Made by a program: the position numbers and the translations under genes
DNA from: EW11 sp035765635
GTDB lineage: Bacteria > Verrucomicrobiota > Verrucomicrobiia > Opitutales > Opitutaceae
Direction: 5' to 3'
DNA length: 64,000 bases
NCBI GenBank assembly: GCA_035765635.1
Contig: DASTWZ010000035.1
Span: 10,325 to 74,324 of the forward strand
In this document: positions 42,956-51,021 of the stretch, one piece after another
How the letters are laid out: every line of letters begins with the position of its first letter
Numbering within the stretch: the stretch's first letter is position 1
Notes under the pieces: model-generated
What the model saw: the letters and a program-made list of their open reading frames with translations, nothing else
The model's database searches: none
What the model was told of the DNA's origin: nothing

Positions 42956-45301
42956 CTGGTCGGCCTTCGTTTTCGCAAAGCGGATCGTATCCAGCTGCAC
43001 GGTCCCGCGACCCTCGGCGCGTGCGATGACTTCCGCGCCGATACCGGCGTGAAAATGGAAAACTCCGAGAGAAACCCAGCTCGGCGTCGCGTCATCTTCG
43101 CCGGCGACGGTAGTGGTGGAGAGGCCGTTGTCATGCTTTACTGAATACACGACGGAAGCCGCGCCCGGCAGCCGGCGCACGCTGACTTCGAACTCGCCAG
43201 CCTCCGGCAGAAAGGGCGACCAACGTGCGGCTGCGCCGGCGTGGTCGGAGCTCTGCACCGTCGCGCCATAACTGCCTGCGGGCGCAGGCACCGGCGTCCA
43301 GTTTCCAGAAACTGCCTCGAAGTCCACGCTGGTGCTTTCGACCATCAAGGTCGCAGGCGCTTCGATTTGCCGGGCGCGCCCGAAGGCCTTTTCGAGGCCG
43401 GCGTCCTGTTGAATCTTTTGCGCCTCAGCTGGCCAATCGCCCGCAGGCGCGAGGTGCACCGGCTCCACAAAATTGTCGGTGCCGTCATTACGCTGCGATG
43501 TCGTGTCCGCGTAGTTCGCCTCGATGCGATTGTCGTGAATGTTCGGATTCCAAATATTCAACCAGCGCACCGCGCCCGCGACGACGTTGTGATGCACGTG
43601 ATATCCCGAGGTAAACTGATCGAGATACAACGCGCCGCCCGCCTTGGTTTGTGTATCCGGCGGAGCCATACGCTCGAGCCAGTTGTACGCGATCTCTGAA
43701 CCAGGTTGCGCATCGGTGGTGTAGATTCCACCGCCATCGTCGAGTCGGCGCATGTAATTAAAGAGCCGGTTGTGCAGGATGCGATTGCCGCGTGACTCTG
43801 GCGGCGCGGGCGGCGTGCCCCACCCCCAACCGACGCTCACCGCGGTGTACGGCAGCGCGGCCATTTCGTTGTGCGCGACGGTGAGCTCGTCCGTGTAGTA
43901 ACCGAGAACCGCCACCGACCCAAAGTAGTCCTGGCCGATGTGGACAAAAACATTGTTTGCCACGCGCGTGCGCTGGGGGATGAGCCGCGGAGACTTCGGA
44001 CGGGCGGCGTCCTCGCCGATTTCGATTCCTCCCGCGGCGATGTCGAAAAATCCGTTGCCCTCGATCACATTGTCAAAACCTCCGCCGGTGAACATCACCG
44101 CCGTTCCGCCGAGGCGGGCGAACTGACAATGGCGGATCACCACACGATCCGATGAAGTCGCCTGGAATGCTGCGGCGACGCGGTCCTTCTTTTGCTGGTG
44201 GCGATATTGGGCGTCCACCGCGCCCGCCGGATTTTCCGGCACCAGAGAATTCGCCTGCACGTCGACAAAGCCGGCGCGATTCGGCCGCGTCCAACCGGTC
44301 TCCACGAAATCGAAGCCTTCGAAAACGAGGTCGTGCACCGGCGCGTCGAGCCGGCCTGCGAGCACGACAAGATTTTCCAACTCCGGCCGCACGACGGTGG
44401 CTTCGGTTAATTTTTCATCCAACCGCGGCCAATAGCTCAATCGTCCCGTCGCGCGATCGAGGAAAAATTCTCCAGGCGCATCGAGAAATTCGCGCGCGTT
44501 CTCCAACCAGTAGTGGCGTTTCGAATACACGCGATCGCCTTGGGGTTGGCGAGTGATCGCGTCCCACTCTTGCGCTGCAATCACCGCCCGTACGGTCGAC
44601 GATGACTTCGGAACATCCGCGAGACGAGCGATGCGAAGCCGCTTGTGCATCCACGCAATGGATACAGCGATTTCCACTTCTGCGGGGCGCAGGCGCATAT
44701 CGGCGAGCAAGTCGCGAGGCAGATTAAACCCGTCAGCCTGTTTGTCGGAAGTTAGGATTTCGGTTTGCCCGACATTTGGCCGGCGCGCGCGCGTCGCTCG
44801 ACGGCCATCGATCCAGAGCTGGCGAAAGTCGACGCCGTGCCCCACGTCTGCGCTCCATATTTTTTCGGGTTCGGGAGCCCAGCCGCTTACTTTCCTTCCG
44901 CCGCTGAGAATCACGCGTTCGCCCGCCGCGGCCCGGTAAATTACACGCGCTCCAGGCTGGCCAGAATCCTCCGGTTCCAGGCGGAGCGGTGCGGCCAACT
45001 CGTAACGGCCCGCGCTCACTTCAACCACAAGATCGCCGCGAAGTTTCCCGCGCGCCAAGCGCTCTCGCACCGCATTTCTCGCGCGCTCGAGCGTGGCAAA
45101 AGGTTTGTCGCCGCTCCCGTCGTTTTCATCGCTTCCGCGAGGCGCGGGCTCGACGTGATAAATGTGTTCAACGCCGGCACTCACCACCGCGGACGCGGCG
45201 GCCGACGATTGCGCCGTCGCGGCGAACCCGCGCGAAACGATGCAGGTCAATGCAGGCAACGTCAGGGCCAATACAAACCGAATTCGCCGCGAACTTTTCA
45301 T
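42914..45301 (-). CDS. GH141-like right-handed beta-helix glycoside hydrolase, secreted
   Basis: The 795-residue protein has a signal peptide (about residues 1-28, RFVLALTLPALTCIVSRGFA). The N-terminal region DENDGSGDKPFATLERARNAV and VSAGRYELAAPLRLEPEDSG, and the parallel beta-helix core (VIEGNGFFDIAAGGIEIGED, DRVVIRHCQFARLGGTAV), match GH141-type enzymes. Characterised GH141 members act on fucosyl or xylan substrates. A C-terminal beta-sandwich domain begins near residue 640. The start overlaps the MFS gene stop by four bases. The last ten or so residues come from repeat G2. Confidence 0.85.
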   Translation of the reverse strand: MKSSRRIRFVLALTLPALTCIVSRGFAATAQSSAAASAVVSAGVEHIYHVEPAPRGSDENDGSGDKPFATLERARNAVRERLARGKLRGDLVVEVSAGRYELAAPLRLEPEDSGQPGARVIYRAAAGERVILSGGRKVSGWAPEPEKIWSADVGHGVDFRQLWIDGRRATRARRPNVGQTEILTSDKQADGFNLPRDLLADMRLRPAEVEIAVSIAWMHKRLRIARLADVPKSSSTVRAVIAAQEWDAITRQPQGDRVYSKRHYWLENAREFLDAPGEFFLDRATGRLSYWPRLDEKLTEATVVRPELENLVVLAGRLDAPVHDLVFEGFDFVETGWTRPNRAGFVDVQANSLVPENPAGAVDAQYRHQQKKDRVAAAFQATSSDRVVIRHCQFARLGGTAVMFTGGGFDNVIEGNGFFDIAAGGIEIGEDAARPKSPRLIPQRTRVANNVFVHIGQDYFGSVAVLGYYTDELTVAHNEMAALPYTAVSVGWGWGTPPAPPESRGNRILHNRLFNYMRRLDDGGGIYTTDAQPGSEIAYNWLERMAPPDTQTKAGGALYLDQFTSGYHVHHNVVAGAVRWLNIWNPNIHDNRIEANYADTTSQRNDGTDNFVEPVHLAPAGDWPAEAQKIQQDAGLEKAFGRARQIEAPATLMVESTSVDFEAVSGNWTPVPAPAGSYGATVQSSDHAGAAARWSPFLPEAGEFEVSVRRLPGAASVVYSVKHDNGLSTTTVAGEDDATPSWVSLGVFHFHAGIGAEVIARAEGRGTVQLDTIRFAKTKADQKKISGASGCRLQR

Positions 45302-46521
45302 ATCGCGCCTGGCTTCAAAATCGGTCGCGCGCGCCACAGCAGAATCGCCGCGAGTGGATGCAGGCAGGCCAGACCGGCAAACACCGGAATGTAGCCGGCA
45401 CTCTGAATCAACGGGCCGGCGATCATGTTCATCAAAAGTCCGCCGCTCGCACCCACTGCGCCAAGCAACCCCGCGATCGTCGCCGCGGATTGCCGCGGAA
45501 AAACGTCAGCGACGAGCAGCCCCTGGCCGAAAAACCAAATCTGACAAACGATCGCCACGAGCGAAATCATCACGAGCGCCCACGTCACCGAAGGCGCGAA
45601 TGTCGTGAACGCGCCAATCGGCGCAGCCAGCGCGGCGAGGGCAAACATGTTCACGCGGACGCGCACCGGCGAGTATCCGCGCGCCACGAAAAAATCCGTC
45701 GTGCGCCCCGTCGCCATCACTGCGCCCGAGGCCACGAACGATGGAATCCAACCAATCCATCCGAGCTGCGTGAGCGAAACGCCGAGGCGTTCCTGCAGAT
45801 ACCCGGGAAGCCAGAAAAGATGGAAATACCAAACCGGGTCGGTCATCGCTCGCGCCGCAAGGAGCAGCCACACGCGCCGATCGCTCAGAATCGCACGCAG
45901 CGGCGGAGGTTCTGCGGGCGCTTCGTTTTCCTCGGGCAGCACGGGCGGATTGCGATCGGAGCACCACCACGCCACCGCAAGTCCGAGCCCGACCACGCCC
46001 GGCAAAATAAACGCGAGATGCCAGTTCCAGTACTCCGTCAACGCCGCGACCAAGGGCGGCGCGATGATCGCACCTACCGTCGTGCAAGGGCTGAGCAAAC
46101 TCCAGGCGAAGGCCCTGCGCTCTTTTGGAAACCACGTCATCATCACGCGCTGAATCGCGGGAAATGCTCCGGGCTCCGCCGCGCCCAACACCGCGCGCGC
46201 TCCGGCCAGCTGCCAAAAATTTCCCGCGAGACCCGACGCAATGTTGGCCAGCGACCAAAGCGCCGTGAACGCGCTCAGGCCCGCCCGCGTGCCGAAGCGA
46301 TCGATCAATCGTCCGCTCACGACATAAAACACGATGTACGGCCCCATGAACGCGGTGACCAGCCACGAGTAGTGAACGTCATCCAGGGCCAGCTCGGTCT
46401 TCAGCGTCGCTTTCAAAATCGAGAGCGTTTGCCGGTCGAGATAGTTGAGCAGCCCGATGCCGAAGAGCAGAGCGAGAAGCAGCGCGCTGCGCCGGCCGAA
46501 TCGGAAGGAAGACATGAGCAT
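45298..46521 (-). CDS. MFS transporter, anion:cation symporter type (hexuronate transporter-like)
   Basis: The 407-residue transporter has 12 membrane segments. NYLDRQTLSILKATLKTEL, YSWLVTAFMGPYIVFYVVSGR, LIDRFGTRAG and GAAEPGAFPAIQRVMMTWFP are typical of the ACS (ExuT/GudP) subfamily. Known substrates are hexuronates, glucarate and related sugar acids. Its place between a glycoside hydrolase and a LacI regulator fits uptake of a released sugar or sugar acid. The start could also be the second ATG at 46515. Confidence 0.92.
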   Translation of the reverse strand: MLMSSFRFGRRSALLLALLFGIGLLNYLDRQTLSILKATLKTELALDDVHYSWLVTAFMGPYIVFYVVSGRLIDRFGTRAGLSAFTALWSLANIASGLAGNFWQLAGARAVLGAAEPGAFPAIQRVMMTWFPKERRAFAWSLLSPCTTVGAIIAPPLVAALTEYWNWHLAFILPGVVGLGLAVAWWCSDRNPPVLPEENEAPAEPPPLRAILSDRRVWLLLAARAMTDPVWYFHLFWLPGYLQERLGVSLTQLGWIGWIPSFVASGAVMATGRTTDFFVARGYSPVRVRVNMFALAALAAPIGAFTTFAPSVTWALVMISLVAIVCQIWFFGQGLLVADVFPRQSAATIAGLLGAVGASGGLLMNMIAGPLIQSAGYIPVFAGLACLHPLAAILLWRARPILKPGAI

Positions 46522-46545
46522 GAGGCGTCGCGGGGGGTTGGCGTA

Positions 46546-47577
46546 TTACGCAGAAATCCGCGCGCGTCCCGCGGCACCGCGCCAGTCGCCGCGAATCTGC
46601 ACGCGTTGCGGATGATCGGGCAGTCCGAAGGTGCGGCTCTGCTCGAGACCGGTGACCAAGTCCACCGCCGTGCGCGCGGCCAGATCGTAGCGTTGTTGAA
46701 TTCCAGGAATGCCCAGCGGATCGCCGGCCCGCCAGTTCGCGCACCACACACGGCCAGCCTGATGAAGCGCCTTCAATTTCGGCGTGACAATATCATCCCA
46801 CATTTCCCGGCGAAGCAGCAGCACGCCATCCGGCTCGTGCATGCGCAGCCAGGAAGGAAAGGACCGCCGCGGTTTGTGATCGAGCGCGTAGATCAGGCCG
46901 CGCGCCTTCGCCTCGCTCGGATGATGCGTGATGAACGCAGCCTTCACCGCCGAGTCGGTCCGCAAGTTGATTTCCTCCGTCAAAACGATGGCCGGTCGCG
47001 TCACGCCGGCGGCGGTCATCCGTTTCAAACATTCGCCGACCGCGTGATAGTGATCGTGCGCCACGCGATGGAGGTCCACCGGCCACGGCGCGTGCCCGAG
47101 CACGACGCAGGCAAACCGTTCCCATTCCAGCGAGTAATCCGCCGAGACACCCTCAATGCTCGGCGAAAAAATCACGCTGTTGATGCCGCGCGCCCGCAGA
47201 ATGCCGCTGAGTCTCGCGCTGGAAAGCCGGTCCTCTGCCGGCCAAAATTCCTCGAGCTGATAACCGCGCAACTGCGCTCGCACCGCCGCGCCTTCGCGCA
47301 ACTGCACGAAAAAATCGTCCTCACGCGTGTGCGCCCGCCGGCCCTGCATCCAGACCAGCGCGATGCGCCCCGCCGCGTTGACCGGCCGTCCCCGCCCAAT
47401 GTGCGCCATCAACGCCGAGATTTGCGGATCCGGGCGATAACCGAGCTTCGTAGCGACTTGTTGGATACGTTCGCAGGTTTGCGGCGGAATGCTCGGATGC
47501 CGTCGCAGCGCATACGAAACGGTGGAGACGGCGACACCGGCGTGCGCAGCGATGTCCTTGATGGTGCAGCGGGGCAT
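46546..47577 (-). CDS. LacI family transcriptional regulator
   Basis: The 343-residue regulator has the LacI helix-turn-helix at residues 3-50 (TIKDIAAHAGVAVSTVSYAL, SIPPQTCERIQQVATKLGYR) and a periplasmic-binding-type effector domain after it. The ATG at 47577 is chosen since the helix begins just after it; 42 upstream bases are open but not conserved. It lies inside the operon between the SGNH hydrolase and MFS genes. A palindrome CTGAACGATTTCAG lies 7-20 bases before the start codon, an autoregulatory operator candidate that recurs in front of the operon. Confidence 0.93.
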   Translation of the reverse strand: MPRCTIKDIAAHAGVAVSTVSYALRRHPSIPPQTCERIQQVATKLGYRPDPQISALMAHIGRGRPVNAAGRIALVWMQGRRAHTREDDFFVQLREGAAVRAQLRGYQLEEFWPAEDRLSSARLSGILRARGINSVIFSPSIEGVSADYSLEWERFACVVLGHAPWPVDLHRVAHDHYHAVGECLKRMTAAGVTRPAIVLTEEINLRTDSAVKAAFITHHPSEAKARGLIYALDHKPRRSFPSWLRMHEPDGVLLLRREMWDDIVTPKLKALHQAGRVWCANWRAGDPLGIPGIQQRYDLAARTAVDLVTGLEQSRTFGLPDHPQRVQIRGDWRGAAGRARISA

Positions 47578-47582
47578 GATGG

Positions 47583-47600
47583 AGCTGAACGATTTCAGCG
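47583..47600. promoter_or_regulatory. LacI operator candidate, box 1 (before lacI)
   Basis: The 16-bp palindrome on the minus strand reads GCTGAAATCGTTCAGC. Its inner 14 bases are identical to those of box 2 at 50811-50826. It overlaps the ribosome-binding region of lacI, as autorepressing regulators often have. Confidence 0.7.
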
Positions 47601-47647
47601 GAGAGATGCAGAAGCGCAACTGGACGAAGAGAAATCTCGGGCGGGGA

Positions 47648-48955
47648 TTATTTTTTCGAGGAATTCACCACCATCACCGCGCAGAGCGTGAGGGTCTGAC
47701 CGGTGAAGGCGCTCGCATCGTCGAGCGGCTTTCCGGCTTTCTTCTTGATCGCGGCCTTGTCCACGACCGTGTCGGTCAATTCCACGCGCACGCGGTGCGG
47801 GCCATCAGCCAGCGCGGCGGGATAAAACCAATCGCGTTGCCGGCAAAACGCCGTCGTCACGTAAGCGTCGAAAAACGTCGCGACGACGGGAGGCTGGTCA
47901 TCGACCACCACGCGATACTGGCCGTTGTCGGGCGCGGCGATGCCGAGCAGACCGAAGCGTTTTCCCGTGAAGGTGAATTCGATTGCCGCTCCAGGCGTGA
48001 TCGCCCGCCAGGTTGGCGGAAGCAGCGCTTTCGTCGCGCCGCGCAAATTCACATCGTCGGGCGAAACTTGTTTCCACGTCCCCGTTCGCGCGGCGACCTG
48101 GTCCATCAGAAGCAGCGTGGCTTCTTCCCAATTCTCCGGATCGAGTGGTGCGGCGAGTCTCGCGGCACGAGGCTCGGCGTGATCCACAAAACTCGGAAGC
48201 GTCTGCTCGATGGTCTGAAAATAGAGACGATGGCCCGAGGCGGTCGGGTGCACCCCATCGAGCGAAAACACGCGTCCACTTTGGGTGGAATTTGCGGCGC
48301 CCTTGAAATCGAGCGTGCCGGCCGCGACGCGTTTCGCGATTTCGACGCCGAGATGAATCGAAGGGATCGCGTAATGCTCCGCGACACGCTCCATCGCGGC
48401 TGCCGAAGTTGGGAAACGTCCGGCCTGCAAATCAGGTATTTGCGGCGCGGATACGGTGTAGATGAAGCAAATATCCGTGGCGGGATTCGCGCGCCAAATT
48501 TGGCGGACGATGCCTTCCATCGTTTGCTGAATTCTGTCGGCGGGCGCCTTGGCGTCGTTCACCGCAAACTCCACAAACACGAGATCGGGGTGATGGCGAA
48601 GAACGTCGTAGCCCACGCGGCACGCGCCGAGATCCGAACCTGTCCCCGGAAGACCGGCATCGATTTCCACGATCTTGAGTTTCGGGTGCTTCGACTGAAG
48701 GAATTCCGTGGTGAGACTGCGCCAGCCATTTCCCGCCGCCGTGATGCTTCCGCCGAGATAAGCGACGCGGAATTCTCCGGCGCCGTGGCGAGCGGCGTCG
48801 CGCAGATGAGGCAGGCCGCCGCGGGCGTGCACCGCGACTGCGGTGGTGGGATCGGCTGTGACGGATTCAGTGGTAACGGAGTCCGCAGCGGCCGCGCGAA
48901 ACGCGAAAAGGCAGACAAACGCGATCAACGAAATCCAGCGCTGCGCCTTCTTCAT
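47648..48955 (-). CDS. SGNH/GDSL hydrolase family esterase, secreted
   Basis: The 435-residue protein has a signal peptide (about residues 1-23, ending FRAAAADS). Block I is YLGGSIT with nucleophile Ser70, block III FAVND gives the Asn, and DGVHPTASGH contains the catalytic Asp/His pair. The C-terminal region (from about residue 290) is a beta-rich domain of the kind attached to carbohydrate esterases. Known role: deacetylation or other ester cleavage on polysaccharides. Its start overlaps the FAD oxidoreductase stop (ATGA), so the two are coupled. Confidence 0.9.
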   Translation of the reverse strand: MKKAQRWISLIAFVCLFAFRAAAADSVTTESVTADPTTAVAVHARGGLPHLRDAARHGAGEFRVAYLGGSITAAGNGWRSLTTEFLQSKHPKLKIVEIDAGLPGTGSDLGACRVGYDVLRHHPDLVFVEFAVNDAKAPADRIQQTMEGIVRQIWRANPATDICFIYTVSAPQIPDLQAGRFPTSAAAMERVAEHYAIPSIHLGVEIAKRVAAGTLDFKGAANSTQSGRVFSLDGVHPTASGHRLYFQTIEQTLPSFVDHAEPRAARLAAPLDPENWEEATLLLMDQVAARTGTWKQVSPDDVNLRGATKALLPPTWRAITPGAAIEFTFTGKRFGLLGIAAPDNGQYRVVVDDQPPVVATFFDAYVTTAFCRQRDWFYPAALADGPHRVRVELTDTVVDKAAIKKKAGKPLDDASAFTGQTLTLCAVMVVNSSKK

Positions 48956-50763
48956 GCTGAGCTCCCCGAGTAAGCGCGCACTTCGAAGATTCGGGCTTGG
49001 GATGCACCGTGCGTGCGGGTAACGCGGATCGTCAAACGTGAGACCGAAACCGCGGTATTGAGTCGGTGAATACGTTTGCGAACGACGTTGTCAGTGACGG
49101 ACAGGAGTGTGTGGCCATCGGCCAGGATTTCGTAGTCGCTGACCAATTCGGGCTGCGGGCCGCGAATCATCTTGCGCGTCGCGGCGTCGCTCGCGCTCAA
49201 GGTCAGCTCGCGCTCGAAGCCGGAATCGAACGTGAGGTGAATCTCGCCGATGACCTGCGCGGCGGCCCACTCGAGCGTCAGTTCCGCAGGGAGAACGGCT
49301 GACTCCCAGCGGTGCGTCGCGTCGTCGGACCATGGACCGAAGCTGCTGAGCAACTTGCGCGTGACGCCATCGATGACCTGGGCGCATGGGCCGTCCTGGG
49401 ATTCACTCGTGGCGCTGACTCGGGCGTTGCGGGCGAGATCCGCGGGATCGGCGTTGCGATAACCCGGCAGAAAAGCGTCGTCGCGCAACAAATGCTGCTG
49501 CAGCCGGGCGATTTCCTGCGGCGTGAAATGTTCACTGATCGAGCGACGGCCCAGAGGCGTCGCGAGAGCCGCGGCGGTGCCGATGGCCTGCCCCATCACA
49601 GCGCAGGTGGCCATCACGCGCGTGCTGGCGAACGCGACATGCGTGGCGCTGATATTGCGGCCCGCGAAGAAGAGGTTGGCGATGTTGCCCGAGTGCAGCG
49701 AGCGAAGCGGGATTCCGTAGAGATGCTTGAGATGCGTGTGGTGGCAGGGCCACTCCTCGAACGCATCGATGCCGCTCGGCGGATGCAGGTCCAAGGGCCA
49801 GCCCCCGTAAGCCACCGTATCCGGAAAGATAATACCGGCCTCGAGGTCCTGTTGCGTGAGCACATGTTTGCCGAAGAAGCGGCGCGACTCGCGCTTGCCC
49901 GGCAAGGCGCCGACCCATTCGAGCGCCCAATTCGCGGAGTCCGGGTGGTCCCCGGAATTTTTCACATAATCCCAAATCCCGAGGGCGATGCGGAGGAGTT
50001 GGTGACGGATAAGCGCGTTGTCCTTGATCGTGTCGAGCTGGCCGCCCCACTCCGCCCACCAGTAACCGTATTCGTAGCCGTCAAAAGGTCGCAGCTTGAA
50101 ATCACGGCGCTGAAAGCGACGGACCCACGCCGGGGCCCGAAAAGGCTGAGGCGTTTCGTAGCGGCGGGCGGTGAACAGGATGGAGGACCCGAGCGTCTTG
50201 GTGTCGGCCTGGGGTTGGGCCAGCGACTCGCCAAAAGCATCGCGCCCTTCGCGGCCCTTGGTGAATTCTGCGCCGGCCTCGACGCCCAAGCGCCCGTCGC
50301 CGGAGCAATCAGCGAACACGTCTCCAAAAATCTGATACGCGTCCTCGGTCGACTGATTCACCGCGGTGATCGAGGTGATGCGGCGCTCGCCGCCGGTGGC
50401 CGGCGACTCCACGGCGCAGCCGGTGCAATCGGTGTCGAGCAGGAGCGTGATGTTGGGCTCGCTGATGATCTTTTCGTAAAGCAGCAGGTCCCACTGCGAG
50501 TACGAGCGGTGCGGGTTGCGCGCGGTGTCCTCGAGGCGAAGTTCTTCGATGATGCCGGATTCGCGCGCGCCAGGCCGGCGGCCGTGAACATCCGCGCCGA
50601 CGACGTGCATCTTCACTTCGCTGGAGGCGTTGCCGCCGAGAACGGAACGATCCTGGACGAGCACGACCTTGCGACCGTTGCGAGCTGCGGCCAGCGCCGC
50701 GCAAACCCCGGCCAGTCCTCCGCCGACGATCACGAATTCGGTGTGAAGCTCACGCTGGGTCAT
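48952..50763 (-). CDS. FAD-dependent oxidoreductase (FAD_oxidored family)
   Basis: The 603-residue protein has a Rossmann FAD site (FVIVGGGLAGVCAALAAARNG, residues 10-30) and the family-typical VVLVQDRSVLGGNASSEVKMH segment, followed by CSGDGRLGVEAGAEF-like sequence in the middle and FAGRNISATHVAFASTRVM near residue 375. A C-terminal domain of about 140 residues (from about 465) is beta-rich. Such proteins occur often in carbohydrate-utilisation clusters of Verrucomicrobiota and Planctomycetes; the substrate is unknown. No signal peptide is visible. First gene of the five-gene operon, with LacI box 2 about 48 bases upstream. Confidence 0.9.
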   Translation of the reverse strand: MTQRELHTEFVIVGGGLAGVCAALAAARNGRKVVLVQDRSVLGGNASSEVKMHVVGADVHGRRPGARESGIIEELRLEDTARNPHRSYSQWDLLLYEKIISEPNITLLLDTDCTGCAVESPATGGERRITSITAVNQSTEDAYQIFGDVFADCSGDGRLGVEAGAEFTKGREGRDAFGESLAQPQADTKTLGSSILFTARRYETPQPFRAPAWVRRFQRRDFKLRPFDGYEYGYWWAEWGGQLDTIKDNALIRHQLLRIALGIWDYVKNSGDHPDSANWALEWVGALPGKRESRRFFGKHVLTQQDLEAGIIFPDTVAYGGWPLDLHPPSGIDAFEEWPCHHTHLKHLYGIPLRSLHSGNIANLFFAGRNISATHVAFASTRVMATCAVMGQAIGTAAALATPLGRRSISEHFTPQEIARLQQHLLRDDAFLPGYRNADPADLARNARVSATSESQDGPCAQVIDGVTRKLLSSFGPWSDDATHRWESAVLPAELTLEWAAAQVIGEIHLTFDSGFERELTLSASDAATRKMIRGPQPELVSDYEILADGHTLLSVTDNVVRKRIHRLNTAVSVSRLTIRVTRTHGASQARIFEVRAYSGSSA

Positions 50764-50808
50764 CGCTCGTGAGGTTCGCCGAGTCGCACGAACCGCGCGA
50801 CGGGATGG

Positions 50809-50828
50809 CTACTGAAATCGTTCAGTGA
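50809..50828. promoter_or_regulatory. LacI operator candidate, box 2 (before the operon)
   Basis: The perfect dyad ACTGAAATCGTTCAGT (50811-50826) has six-base arms around ATCG. Compared with box 1 the outer pair is A/T instead of G/C, a compensated change that keeps the palindrome. It lies about 48 bases before the start of the first gene of the operon. Confidence 0.72.
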
Positions 50829-50967
50829 AAAGCGGACTCGAACCATCGCCATTCGCACGCCAGCCAACGGAGCGCCACTCTCGGGCCGTCCGCCTTCTAT
50901 TCACCTCCGATCCGCCCCGACCGCTTCGTTCGCTTTCGGTTGTTGTGCGCCTCTGGCAAAACCCAGC

Positions 50968-51010
50968 GGGCGCTAGATGAAGACCGCCAAGGGCGGTTCA
51001 TCTAACGCCC
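50968..51010. terminator. Long imperfect hairpin after the metalloprotease-like gene
   Basis: An inverted repeat with GGGCGCTAGATGAAGACCGC on the left and its complement up to TCTAACGCCC on the right surrounds a short loop, with small mismatches. It begins twelve bases beyond the stop codon of the leftward gene at 51022, where a terminator is expected. No clear T-run follows, so it may act in another way. The rest of this 258-base gap holds only the operator above. Confidence 0.5.
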
Positions 51011-51021
51011 TGACTGAGCCA

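Noticed and set aside
44989..47691. 900-codon open frame on the plus strand
   Set aside because: It is the complement of the GH141, MFS and LacI genes. The product is a low-complexity Arg/His/Gln-rich chain without domains, typical of antisense frames in high-GC DNA.
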